From: Mycolicibacterium thermoresistibile
GTDB lineage: Bacteria > Actinomycetota > Actinomycetes > Mycobacteriales > Mycobacteriaceae
Assembly: GCF_900187065.1 (NCBI RefSeq)
Contig: NZ_LT906483.1
Coordinates: 1,860,001-1,924,000, forward strand
Direction of reading: 5' to 3'
DNA length: 64,000 nt
The notes below the pieces were generated by a model that was not told where the DNA came from, searched no databases, and worked only from the letters and a program-made list of their open reading frames with translations. The position numbers were made by a program, and so were the translations under genes. Below, piece after piece: positions 55,940 to 64,000 of the stretch (positions within the stretch are counted from its first letter, which is position 1; every line of letters begins with the position of its first letter).

Positions 55940-56433
55940 CAGCTCGCCAGCCCGCGTGCGTCGAGTTGTTCGTCGACCCACTCGTGCAGCCCGGGCAGGC
56001 TGGCGTCGATGACCCGGAACACCTCGTCGAAGTCGGACTGGGTGCCGTAATACGGGTCCTCGACGTCCAGCGCGTGCGCACCGGAACGCGGATCGAAGGA
56101 CCGCAGCATCCGCAGCCGGTCGTGCGGCACCCCGAGGTCGACGAGGATGCGCTGATGGTTGCGGCCCATCGGCACCACCAGATCCGCGGACAGATGATCG
56201 TCGTCGAGCTGCGCGGCGCGGTGGTCGGTCGGATACCCGTTGGCGCGCAGCGTGCGCCGGGCCCGCTCGTCGGCGGGCGCGCCGACGTGCCAGCCGCCGG
56301 TGCCGGCGCTGGTGACCCGCATCGCGTCGGCCAGGCCGCGCTGCGCGATCTGGTGGGCGAACATCTTCTCGGCCATCGGGGACCGGCAGATGTTGCCCGA
56401 ACAGACGAACGTCACGTGCAGCAGATCAGACAC
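55939..56433 (-). CDS. ptpA: Low-molecular-weight protein tyrosine phosphatase PtpA
   Basis: A 164-residue phosphatase. The P-loop CSGNICRS has nucleophile Cys11 and Arg17; the general acid Asp126 is in DPYYG. Tyr128 and Tyr129, the sites PtkA phosphorylates in M. tuberculosis, are both present. It overlaps ptkA by 8 bp. In pathogens PtpA is secreted into macrophages; in this species its role may be internal. Confidence 0.93.
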   Translation of the reverse strand: MSDLLHVTFVCSGNICRSPMAEKMFAHQIAQRGLADAMRVTSAGTGGWHVGAPADERARRTLRANGYPTDHRAAQLDDDHLSADLVVPMGRNHQRILVDLGVPHDRLRMLRSFDPRSGAHALDVEDPYYGTQSDFDEVFRVIDASLPGLHEWVDEQLDARGLAS

Positions 56434-57151
56434 TCAACACCTCACGAAGCTCCGCGACGGTGGCCACGTGCGCATAGGCCGGGATGGCGTCCTCATGGGC
56501 GAAATCGTCCCGGCCGTAGCCCCATCCGACGACGACGGTGTCGATGCCGTGCGCCGCGGCGCCCTCCACGTCGTGGCAGCGGTCACCCACCATCAGCACC
56601 CGCTCGGGCAGCGGCTGCAGCGCCTGCAGCGCACGGGCCAGCACATCGGCCTTGGCGGCGCGGGAACCGTCCACACTGGCCCCCGCGATGAACTCGAAGT
56701 GATCGGCCAACCCGAAATGGGCCAGGATGCGCTGCGCGGTCGGTTCGGCCTTCGAGGTGGCCACCGCGAGCCGCACCTCGGCGGCGCGCAGGTCGGCCAA
56801 CAGCTCCGGAATGCCGTCGTAGACCCGGTTCATGGCCCATCCGCGGGCGCGGTAATCCTGCCGGTACGCGTCGATCGCGGCGTCGGTCTGATCGCCCAGC
56901 CCCAGCGAGCGCAGCGTGTGGTGCATCGGCGGGCCGATGATCCGGGCGGCCAGGTCGCCGTCGGGCACCGCCGCGCCCACCGAGGCCAGGGCATGGCGAA
57001 AGCTGGACACGATGCCCTCCGCCGAGTCGGTCAGCGTGCCGTCCAGATCGAAGATCACCAACTCCGGCCGCAGCGCCGGATCCACGGGCCGGCGGGCCGC
57101 GTCCACGGCACCCGCCGGCACGGCGGCCGTGTCGTCGCGCGTCTCAGTCAC
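56426..57151 (-). CDS. ptkA: HAD-fold protein PtkA (atypical protein tyrosine kinase)
   Basis: A 241-residue HAD hydrolase with motif [11 protein letters not shown], motif [10 protein letters not shown], and motif [13 protein letters not shown]. tuberculosis PtkA (Rv2232) has the same fold and place, and it phosphorylates PtpA. Here the N-terminal extension is short (about 28 residues). Phosphoglycolate-phosphatase-like activity is the alternative. It is upstream of and overlaps ptpA. Confidence 0.82.
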   Translation of the reverse strand: MTETRDDTAAVPAGAVDAARRPVDPALRPELVIFDLDGTLTDSAEGIVSSFRHALASVGAAVPDGDLAARIIGPPMHHTLRSLGLGDQTDAAIDAYRQDYRARGWAMNRVYDGIPELLADLRAAEVRLAVATSKAEPTAQRILAHFGLADHFEFIAGASVDGSRAAKADVLARALQALQPLPERVLMVGDRCHDVEGAAAHGIDTVVVGWGYGRDDFAHEDAIPAYAHVATVAELREVLSV

Positions 57152-57230
57152 ACACTCATTGTCCCCGATGTCGGCAGTGGTCCCCGCCTGGTCACGACCG
57201 GCCTCGGTCGTGACCCACTACTGTCGAGGC

Positions 57231-58367
57231 GTGACCATTCGGTTAGCGGACATCATCGAGGTGCTGGACGAGGCCTATCCGCCGCAGCTGGCCCAGGACT
57301 GGGACTCGGTCGGGCTGGTGTGCGGCGACCCGTCCGAACCAGTCGAATCTGTGACCGTGGCGGTGGACGCCACCCCGGCCGTCGCCGCCGAGGTGCCCGA
57401 GCGGGGGCTGCTGCTGGCGCATCACCCGCTGCTGCTGCGCGGGGTGGACACGGTCGCCGCCGACACCCCCAAGGGCGCGCTCATCCACGATCTGATCCGG
57501 ACCGGCCGGGCGCTGTTCACCGCGCACACCAACGCCGACTCGGCCGATCCCGGCGTCTCCGATGCGCTGGCCGAGGCGCTCGGGCTCACCGTCGAGGAGG
57601 TGCTCTCCCCGGTGCCGGCCGGACCCGATCTGGACAAATGGGTCGTCTTCGTGCCGCAGGACGACGCCGAGAAGGTGCGTGAGGCGATGTTCGCCGCCGG
57701 GGCCGGCCGCATCGGCGACTACTCGCACTGCAGCTGGAGTGTGCCGGGCACCGGGCAGTTCCTGCCGCACGACGGCGCGCAGCCGGCGATCGGCAGCGTC
57801 GGCACCGTCGAACGGGTGGCCGAGGACCGCGTCGAGATGATCGCGCCGGCCCGGGTGCGGGCCGCGGTGCTGGCGGCGTTGCGCAGCGCCCACCCCTATG
57901 AGGAGCCGGCGTTCGACATCTTCGCGCTGGCCCCCGTCCCGGGTGCGGCCGGGCTGGGCCGAATCTGCTCGCTGCCGGAACCGGAACGGTTGGCGGCGTT
58001 CGTGTCCCGGGTGCGAAAGGCGCTGCCCGCCACCTCGTGGGGAGTACGCGCCGCCGGCGACCCCGACGCCCCGATCTCGCGGGTGGCGGTGTGCGGGGGA
58101 GCGGGGGACTCGCTGCTCGGCACCGTCGCGAAGGCCGGTGTGCAGGCCTACGTCACCTCCGATCTGCGGCACCATCCCGCCGACGAGCACCGGCGCGCCT
58201 CGCCGGTGGCGCTCGTCGACGTCGCGCACTGGGCCTCCGAATACCCCTGGTGTGAGCAGGCGGCGCAGGTGTTGCGCGCGCGGTTCGGGGCCGACCTGCC
58301 GGTGCGGGTGTCCACCGTGCGCACCGATCCCTGGAACGTCGCACCCGTGACGGAGAGAGAGTCATGA
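57231..58367 (+). CDS. Nif3-like dinuclear metal centre protein (Rv2230c-like)
   Basis: A 378-residue Nif3/YqfO-family protein starting at GTG 57231. Metal-binding histidines are in [12 protein letters not shown] and [13 protein letters not shown]; the inserted middle domain (about 130-220) is typical of the longer YqfO type; the late [10 protein letters not shown] and [11 protein letters not shown] complete the site. GTP cyclohydrolase or hydrolase activity has been suggested for relatives. Its stop overlaps the next gene by ATGA. Confidence 0.9.
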   Translation: MTIRLADIIEVLDEAYPPQLAQDWDSVGLVCGDPSEPVESVTVAVDATPAVAAEVPERGLLLAHHPLLLRGVDTVAADTPKGALIHDLIRTGRALFTAHTNADSADPGVSDALAEALGLTVEEVLSPVPAGPDLDKWVVFVPQDDAEKVREAMFAAGAGRIGDYSHCSWSVPGTGQFLPHDGAQPAIGSVGTVERVAEDRVEMIAPARVRAAVLAALRSAHPYEEPAFDIFALAPVPGAAGLGRICSLPEPERLAAFVSRVRKALPATSWGVRAAGDPDAPISRVAVCGGAGDSLLGTVAKAGVQAYVTSDLRHHPADEHRRASPVALVDVAHWASEYPWCEQAAQVLRARFGADLPVRVSTVRTDPWNVAPVTERES

Positions 58368-59101
58368 AGGCTGGAGTGGACCAACAACGGCTGCTGCTCG
58401 AGCTGGCCGAGATCGACGCCGAACTGGCGCGGATCGACCACCGCACCAAGAACCTGCCGGCCCGCGCCGAACTGGAGGCCCAGCAGCGCCGTCATCAGGA
58501 GGCCACCGACCGGCTGGCGGTGCTCGGCATCGCCGTGGAGGACATCGACGCCGAGGCGGCCAAACTCGAGTCGGAGATCGAGGCGGTGCGTCGTCGCGAG
58601 GAACGCGACCGCGCCATGCTGGAGGGCGGCGGCGTCAACGCCAAACAACTCACCGAACTGCAGCACGAGCTCCAGACCCTGGAGCGGCGCAAGAGCAGCC
58701 TCGAGGATTCGCTGCTGGACGTCATGGAACGTCGCGAACAACTCGACGCCGAACGGGCCGGGGTCTCGGCGGAGGTCGACGAGCTGCAGCAGCAGGTGCA
58801 GAACGCGCAGCAGACCGTCGACGACGCGCTCGCCGAGCTCGCCCGGACCCGTCAGCAGCGGACCGCGCGGCGCGAGGAGCTGATCGCCGAACTCGACGCC
58901 GAGCTGGTGGCGCTCTACGAGCGGCAGCGCACCCGCGGCGGCGTCGGCGCCGGACCGCTGCAGGGCGGCAGGTGTGGCGCCTGCCAGATCGAGATCGACC
59001 GTGGCGAGTTGGCCCGGTTCTCCGCGGCCGCCGAGGACGATGTGCTGCGCTGCCCGGAGTGCGGCGCGATCCTGTTGCGAGTCAAGGAATTCAACCGGTG
59101 A
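58364..59101 (+). CDS. Coiled-coil protein with C4 zinc ribbon (Rv2229c-like)
   Basis: A 245-residue protein. Residues about 10-185 form a long coiled coil ([30 protein letters not shown]). A zinc ribbon with CGACQ and CPECG ends it. Homologs in bacteria of the CT398 type bind sigma/RNA polymerase or secretion parts; the role here is unknown. It is between the Nif3-like and RNase H genes, each joined by 4-nt overlaps. Confidence 0.88.
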   Translation: MKAGVDQQRLLLELAEIDAELARIDHRTKNLPARAELEAQQRRHQEATDRLAVLGIAVEDIDAEAAKLESEIEAVRRREERDRAMLEGGGVNAKQLTELQHELQTLERRKSSLEDSLLDVMERREQLDAERAGVSAEVDELQQQVQNAQQTVDDALAELARTRQQRTARREELIAELDAELVALYERQRTRGGVGAGPLQGGRCGACQIEIDRGELARFSAAAEDDVLRCPECGAILLRVKEFNR

Positions 59102-60195
59102 AGGTGATCGTCGAGGCGGACGGCGGCTCCCGCGGCAACCCGGGGCCGGCCGGATACGGGGCGGTGGTGTACTCCGCCGACAGCGGCGAGGTGCTGGCCG
59201 AGACCAAACAGTCGATCGGCCGGGCCACCAACAACGTCGCCGAGTACCGGGGTCTGATCGCCGGACTCGAGCAGGCCGCCCGGGTGGGCGCCACCGAGGT
59301 CGAGGTCCGGATGGACTCCAAGCTCGTCGTCGAGCAGATGGCCGGCCGGTGGCGAGTCAAACATCCTGACCTGCAACCGCTTTCGCAACAGGCCAAGACG
59401 CTGGCCGCCCGGTTCGGCCGGGTCAGCTACCGGTGGGTGCCGCGCGCCGAGAACTCCCGCGCCGACCGGCTCGCCAACGAGGCCATGGACGCCGCCGCGG
59501 AGGGCGAACCAGAGCCGGGGAAACAGGCCGGCAACGGGGGCACGGGCACCAACCCGGCCGGCTGGACCGGCGCGCGCGGTGAACCGACCCGGTTCCTGCT
59601 GTTGCGGCACGGTCAGACCGAATTGTCCCGCGAACGCCGCTATTCCGGGCGCGGGAATCCGGCGCTGACGGACCTGGGGCGGCGGCAGGCCGAGGCGGCG
59701 GCGCAGTACCTGGCCGCCCGCGGGGGCATCGACGCGGTCATCAGCTCTCCGCTGCAGCGGGCCTACGACACCGCCGCGGCGGCGGCCAAGGCCCTCGGGC
59801 TGGACGTCACCGTCGACGACGACCTCATCGAGACGGACTTCGGCGCCTGGGAGGGCCTGACCTTCGCCGACGCCGCCGCTCGCGACCCGGAGCTGCACCG
59901 GCGCTGGCTGCGCGACACCAGCGTGCAACCGCCCGGCGGGGAGAGTTTCGACGCTGTCGCGCAACGGGTCCGCCGGGCGAGCGACCGCATCATCGCCGAG
60001 CACCGTGCGTCGACCGTGCTGGTGGTCTCGCACGTGACCCCGATCAAATCGGTTCTGCGGGTTGCCCTCGACGCCGGCGCGGGCCTGCTCTACCGGCTGC
60101 ATCTGGATCTCGCCTCGTTGAGCATCGCGGAGTTCTACCCGGACGGTGTGGCGTCGGTGCGGTTGGTCAACCAGACCGACTATCTGCGCGGCTAG
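59098..60195 (+). CDS. Bifunctional RNase H / acid phosphatase
   Basis: A 365-residue fusion. The N-terminal RNase HI domain has the acidic residues in EADGGSRGNPGPAG, NNVAEYRG, RMDSKLVV and RADRLANEAMD. After a Gly/Pro-rich linker (about 140-165) comes a histidine-phosphatase domain with LLLRHGQTEL and VVSHVTPIKS. The same fusion exists as Rv2228c, where the phosphatase acts on alpha-ribazole phosphate in B12 synthesis, consistent with cobD nearby. GTG 59098 overlaps the upstream stop (GTGA). Confidence 0.92.
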   Translation: MKVIVEADGGSRGNPGPAGYGAVVYSADSGEVLAETKQSIGRATNNVAEYRGLIAGLEQAARVGATEVEVRMDSKLVVEQMAGRWRVKHPDLQPLSQQAKTLAARFGRVSYRWVPRAENSRADRLANEAMDAAAEGEPEPGKQAGNGGTGTNPAGWTGARGEPTRFLLLRHGQTELSRERRYSGRGNPALTDLGRRQAEAAAQYLAARGGIDAVISSPLQRAYDTAAAAAKALGLDVTVDDDLIETDFGAWEGLTFADAAARDPELHRRWLRDTSVQPPGGESFDAVAQRVRRASDRIIAEHRASTVLVVSHVTPIKSVLRVALDAGAGLLYRLHLDLASLSIAEFYPDGVASVRLVNQTDYLRG

Positions 60196-60240
60196 AGTTC
60201 GGCGGGTTTGCCGCAACCCGGTGGCGGGCACGCTGTGGCG

Positions 60241-61191
60241 ATGTGGGACTGCATTGTCATCGGCGGCGGCGCGGCCGGATTGAGCGCCACCCTGGTGCTG
60301 GGCCGCGCCAAACGCCAGACCCTGATGATCGACGCCGGGCGGCAGAGCAATCTGGCCGCCCGCCAGGTCGGCGGGCTGCTCGGGCAGGACGGCCGCGCGC
60401 CCGCCGACTTCTACGCCGCCGGCCGCGCCGAAGTCGCGTCGTATCCCGGTGTGGTGGTGCGCCACGGCGCCGAGGTGGTCGACGGTGAGCGCACCGCCGA
60501 CGGGCACCGGGTGACCTTGGCCGACGGGACGTCGGAGTGCGCGCGACGGCTGCTGCTGGCCACCGGAATGCAATACCGGCCACCGGAGCTGCCCGGGGTC
60601 GCCGAGCTGTGGGGGAAGACGGTGTTCCACTGCCCGTTCTGTGACGGGTGGGAGATGCGCGACCGACCGCTGGCGGTGCTCGCCCGCGGGGAGAAGGCCT
60701 TGGCGGAGTCGTTGATGCTGCGCGGGTGGAGCGATGACGTGGTCCTGCTCACCGACGGGCCGAGCGAGTTGGACGGCCCGGCGTGCGAACGGCTGAACGC
60801 GGCCGGGGTCCGGATCGACCAGCGGCCGGTCGCCCGGCTCATCGGCGCCGACGGACAGCTGAGCGGGATCGAGTTCGCCGACGGGGATCGGCTGGACCGG
60901 TGCGGTCTGCTCGCCGAGACCACCCTGCACCAGCGGTCGGATCTGGCCGACCGGCTCGGGGCGCGGTCCGGCGAGTCCACCCCGCTGGCGCAGCACCCGA
61001 TCGATGTGGACGGCATGGGCCGGACCGCCGCGCCCGGGGTCTTCGCCGCGGGCGACGTCAGCGCCCAGGTGCCGCAGGTCGCCGCGGCGATGTCGGCCGG
61101 GCTCATCGCCGCGACGTCGACGGTGCAGAGCCTGCTCGCCGAGGACAGCGGCCTGCCGTTCCCGCCGTGGCGCGACGATGCCGGTGAATGA
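60241..61191 (+). CDS. Thioredoxin-reductase-like FAD oxidoreductase
   Basis: A 316-residue flavoprotein. The FAD motif is CIVIGGGAAGLSATLVLGRA, the redox pair is CPFC in FHCPFCDGWEMRD, and AAPGVFAAGDVSAQVPQVA is the second FAD motif. The NADPH motif is weak, so the reductant is uncertain. Starts at ATG 60241 (an earlier frame begins at 60208). The rnpB gene follows after 57 nt. Confidence 0.85.
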   Translation: MWDCIVIGGGAAGLSATLVLGRAKRQTLMIDAGRQSNLAARQVGGLLGQDGRAPADFYAAGRAEVASYPGVVVRHGAEVVDGERTADGHRVTLADGTSECARRLLLATGMQYRPPELPGVAELWGKTVFHCPFCDGWEMRDRPLAVLARGEKALAESLMLRGWSDDVVLLTDGPSELDGPACERLNAAGVRIDQRPVARLIGADGQLSGIEFADGDRLDRCGLLAETTLHQRSDLADRLGARSGESTPLAQHPIDVDGMGRTAAPGVFAAGDVSAQVPQVAAAMSAGLIAATSTVQSLLAEDSGLPFPPWRDDAGE

Positions 61192-61248
61192 CGCGGCCTG
61201 ACGGCCGGGGGTTCGCGGAATCGGCGCCGGACGCGCTACGTTGATATG

Positions 61249-61667
<419 letters not shown>

Positions 61668-61677
61668 CCCAGGCCTT

Positions 61678-63216
61678 TCAACCGCGCTTGCGGTATCTGC
61701 GCACCGCCTTGCGCAGCTTCTTCAACGCCGGGTCGAGTTGCGCCCGGCAGCGCTGCGCCAGCGCCACCTCCTGCTGATACAGCAGACCGTAGGTGAAGGT
61801 GTCCGCCCCGGCGGCGTGCGCGGCGTCGGCCTGTGCGATCAGATGGGCGCGGCTGACCACACTGTCCTGATGCTCGCCCAGCAGGGTCTGCACCGCCTCC
61901 GCCCGGTCGGCCACCTCGGCGGCGCCGGCTGCGGCGGCGAGGTACCGCAACCGCTTGGCGCCCTTGCGGATCCGGTGCAACGCCTCGTCCCGCTCGTCGT
62001 CCCCGGCGGCCCGGTCGGCGGCCTTGGCCGCCTTGCGGACCCGTTCGTGGGCCGCCGTCACCGCAGCGGCCGGCCCGGCCCCCGACCCGGTGGCGGGCCC
62101 GTCCCCGGTGGCCGGCGCCGCGCGGGTCAGCTCCTCCAGCGCGTCGAGCAGCCGGAAGTACCGGTCGGACCGCAACGCTGCGAGCACCCGGCGGTGCCCG
62201 GTCCGGTACCGCCGTCGGGCACCGCCGACCAACTGCTCGCGGACCGGTCCGCGCACCAGATCGTCCGGCAGGGCGTCGAGCGCCCGCTCGTAGCGCTCGG
62301 CGAGCACCTCGGCGTCCCGCGCCAGCCCCAGCACCCCCGCCAGCTGACGCAGCTCGTCGAGCACCTCGGCGTCGTCGGTGAGCCCGAACACCGACGGCGC
62401 CGACTGCAACAGGCTGCGCAGCTTCCGGGTGGTGACGCGCATCTGATGGACCGCGTCGTCGGCGTCCGCGCGCACCGCGCGATCCCACCGCAGCAGCTCC
62501 TCGACCTGCTCGGCCACGGCGCGGTGGATCGGATCGGCCGGCGGTTCGGCGCGGCCCGGGCCGTCGATTCCGGCGGCGAGTACCCGCGCCAGCTTGGACC
62601 CGTGCCCGGCCGGCGTCGCACCGGCGTCGAGCAGCCGGTTGGCCAACCGGTCCAGCACGGCGCGGTCGGTGACGCCGTCGGCGAGTTCCAGCTCCCACTC
62701 CCGCCACCGCCGCCGCACCCCGTCGGCCGGCCCGTCGCTCGCCGGGCCGATCGGGGTCGCGGACACCCGGTCGTCACAGAACGTGGCCAGCAGCTCGCCG
62801 TCCCGGCCGTAGAGCAGGTCCACGGTGCGGTGGGTGTCGATCCGGGCGACCGACACCAGCGGGCGGTCCCGCACGATCGCCGACACCGTGTCCCGCAGTG
62901 CGGCCGGCACCTCGCCGGGCGGCTGTCCGTCGCCCAGCGGGGCGCGCAACTCGGTGCGGGTCCCCGGGCCGGCGGGCAGCTTCAGATGCCAGCCCGCGTC
63001 CGCGCCTCCGGTGCGGCGGCGCAGGGTGATATGGCGGGCCGCGAGATCATGCGCAAGTGTGTCGAAATAAACAGCGGTCAGCGAAACCGACGGAGACCGC
63101 TCCACCCGGGCCACCACGGCCAGACCATCGAACGACGGCGCCGTGACGTTGTCGCCCGCATCGAACTTGCGCTCAACCTCCTGGTAACAGGCGGTTTCGG
63201 GTGACTCGGTGGCCAT
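61678..63216 (-). CDS. CYTH and CHAD domain protein (Rv2226-like)
   Basis: A 512-residue protein. The N-terminal CYTH domain has YQEVERKFDAGD (EXEXK type) and HLKLPAGPGTRTELR, which bind triphosphates. The C-terminal CHAD domain is a helical bundle with histidines in AVHQMRVTTRKLRSLL, RIRKGAKRLRYLAAAAG and LLGEHQDSVVSR, which bind polyphosphate. It may act as a polyphosphate-granule-associated triphosphatase. ATG 63216 is chosen; a longer open frame upstream is not supported. Confidence 0.9.
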   Translation of the reverse strand: MATESPETACYQEVERKFDAGDNVTAPSFDGLAVVARVERSPSVSLTAVYFDTLAHDLAARHITLRRRTGGADAGWHLKLPAGPGTRTELRAPLGDGQPPGEVPAALRDTVSAIVRDRPLVSVARIDTHRTVDLLYGRDGELLATFCDDRVSATPIGPASDGPADGVRRRWREWELELADGVTDRAVLDRLANRLLDAGATPAGHGSKLARVLAAGIDGPGRAEPPADPIHRAVAEQVEELLRWDRAVRADADDAVHQMRVTTRKLRSLLQSAPSVFGLTDDAEVLDELRQLAGVLGLARDAEVLAERYERALDALPDDLVRGPVREQLVGGARRRYRTGHRRVLAALRSDRYFRLLDALEELTRAAPATGDGPATGSGAGPAAAVTAAHERVRKAAKAADRAAGDDERDEALHRIRKGAKRLRYLAAAAGAAEVADRAEAVQTLLGEHQDSVVSRAHLIAQADAAHAAGADTFTYGLLYQQEVALAQRCRAQLDPALKKLRKAVRRYRKRG

Positions 63217-63353
63217 TATCACCCCATCTGCCGGTCCGCGGAATCCGACCTTGATCACCCAAGCCTGCCACGACGGGACCGGCTCGCGGTGCGCCGGCGA
63301 AAACAGCGAAAAACAGCCACACCCCCTACTGCTGGTCAATAAAACTAAGGCGT

Positions 63354-63388
63354 GCTCTTAAGATTGCTCTTATGAGTTCAGTAAGAGC
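63354..63388. promoter_or_regulatory. Repeated GCTCTTA elements over the FAAL start
   Basis: GCTCTTA occurs at 63354 and 63366, and the latter pairs perfectly with TAAGAGC at 63382-63388 across a 9-nt spacer that includes the candidate ATG 63372. A second inverted pair TAAGA-TTGC-TCTTA overlaps it (63359-63372). The symmetry suggests an operator, or that the real start is the later ATG. Confidence 0.4.
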
Positions 63389-64000
63389 GTCAACGGCGGC
63401 CGGGATGGCCAAGTTCAAGCTCGAGGACTATCTCGACGCCGCGGGCAACATCGTCATGCCCGAGGGCATCACCCTGACCTCTTACCTCGAGGACAACGTC
63501 GCCGAGCTCGGCGACACCCCCGCCTACCGCTATCTGGACTTTCAGGACGACCACCGGGGCCGGGTGGTCGAGCTCACCTGGCGTGAATTCGGTGTCCGGC
63601 TGCACGCCATCGGCGCGCGGCTGCAGCAGGTGACCAAGCCCGGCGACCGGGTCGCGATCGTCGCGCCGCAGGGCGTCGACTATGTGGTCGGCTTCTTCGC
63701 AGCCATTCACGCCGGGCTCATCGCGGTGCCGTTGTTCGCGCCGGAACTCCCGGGACACGCCGAACGGCTCGACGCGGTGCTCGCCGACGCCCTGCCGTCG
63801 GTGGTGCTCACCACCACGGCCGCCGCCGAGGCCGCCGGCGTGTTCCTGCGCAAACTGCCGCGCGAGCGCCGGCCGCGGATGATCGCGGTGGACGCGATCC
63901 CGGACTCGGTGGGGGCCACGTTCAAACCGGCCCAGCTGAAGAGCAGCGACCTCGCCTACCTGCAGTACACCTCCGGATCGACCCGGACCCCGGCCGGGGT
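63372..64000 (+). CDS. Fatty-acyl-AMP ligase (FAAL/FadD), 3' truncated by window edge
   Basis: About 209 residues of the start of an adenylate-forming enzyme, open to the window end. It has VELTWREFGVRLHAIGARLQ, VAIVAPQGVDYVVGFFAAIH, and the ATP-loop start YLQYTSGSTRTPAGV. The LDFQDDH region and length to the loop match mycobacterial FAALs, which activate fatty acids for polyketide synthases rather than making acyl-CoA. The family's diagnostic insertion lies beyond the window. ATG 63372 or ATG 63405 may be the start. A polyketide synthase may follow. Confidence 0.82.
   Translation, partial: MSSVRASTAAGMAKFKLEDYLDAAGNIVMPEGITLTSYLEDNVAELGDTPAYRYLDFQDDHRGRVVELTWREFGVRLHAIGARLQQVTKPGDRVAIVAPQGVDYVVGFFAAIHAGLIAVPLFAPELPGHAERLDAVLADALPSVVLTTTAAAEAAGVFLRKLPRERRPRMIAVDAIPDSVGATFKPAQLKSSDLAYLQYTSGSTRTPAG

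Overview
The window is high-GC chromosomal DNA from a mycobacterium, most likely a Mycolicibacterium-type species. The signs are a FAS-II mycolate operon (fabD-acpM-kasA-kasB-accD6 with mabR), an MmpS/MmpL pair, a mycothiol-dependent dehydrogenase, DUF732, DUF5078 and DUF3145 proteins, and a fatty-acyl-AMP ligase. GTG and TTG starts and ATGA/GTGA overlaps are common. Gene symbols are from recognised families and from the gene order remembered for M. tuberculosis; no database was searched.

Layout. (1) 1-9 kb: tail of a TldD/TldE peptidase pair, a decayed Excalibur gene, tRNA-Met, a deazaflavin-dependent oxidoreductase, a secreted thioredoxin with its CcdA partner, a DosR-box-preceded pair (DUF4193 protein and a phosphoribosyltransferase/hydrolase fusion), a GT4 glycosyltransferase and an acyl-CoA dehydrogenase. 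(2) 9.3-13.7 kb: an accessory, damaged stretch. It holds an isochorismatase-fold protein that seems to lack two catalytic residues, a frameshifted AmiS/UreI channel gene, a piece of a phytoene-dehydrogenase-like gene, a small ESX-like three-gene cassette, a DHFR-like pseudogene with two single-base shifts, and a methyltransferase fragment. (3) 13.7-31.4 kb: a PucR-type regulator, a Ser/Thr receptor kinase, an mmpS-mmpL-DUF732-DUF5078 operon, a DUF4185 secreted protein, a complete oligopeptide/nickel-type ABC importer, a secreted protein, an Hsp70-like membrane protein and a SABATH-type methyltransferase. (4) 31.4-63.2 kb: a conserved core block with the gene order of M. tuberculosis Rv2260 to Rv2226. 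It covers mycothiol detoxification, lipid/glycerol metabolism, the FAS-II operon, pyruvate dehydrogenase E1, AhpE, tRNA-Val, cobD, the PtpA/PtkA pair, RNase H and rnpB. (5) 63.4 kb to the end: the start of a fatty-acyl-AMP ligase.

Functional links. AccD6 supplies malonyl-CoA, FabD loads it on AcpM, and KasA/KasB extend the meromycolate chain. MabR lies directly upstream and a palindrome of the MabR type sits in the fabD leader. AceE, divergent to a lipoprotein gene, feeds acetyl-CoA. PtkA and PtpA are adjacent, and PtpA keeps the tandem tyrosines that PtkA modifies. The MmpL operon carries two small exported proteins that may serve the transporter in the periplasm. Single-base frame breaks are confined to the first 14 kb, while all large core genes are intact. 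That pattern fits real gene decay in an accessory region better than uniform sequencing error, but raw reads would decide.
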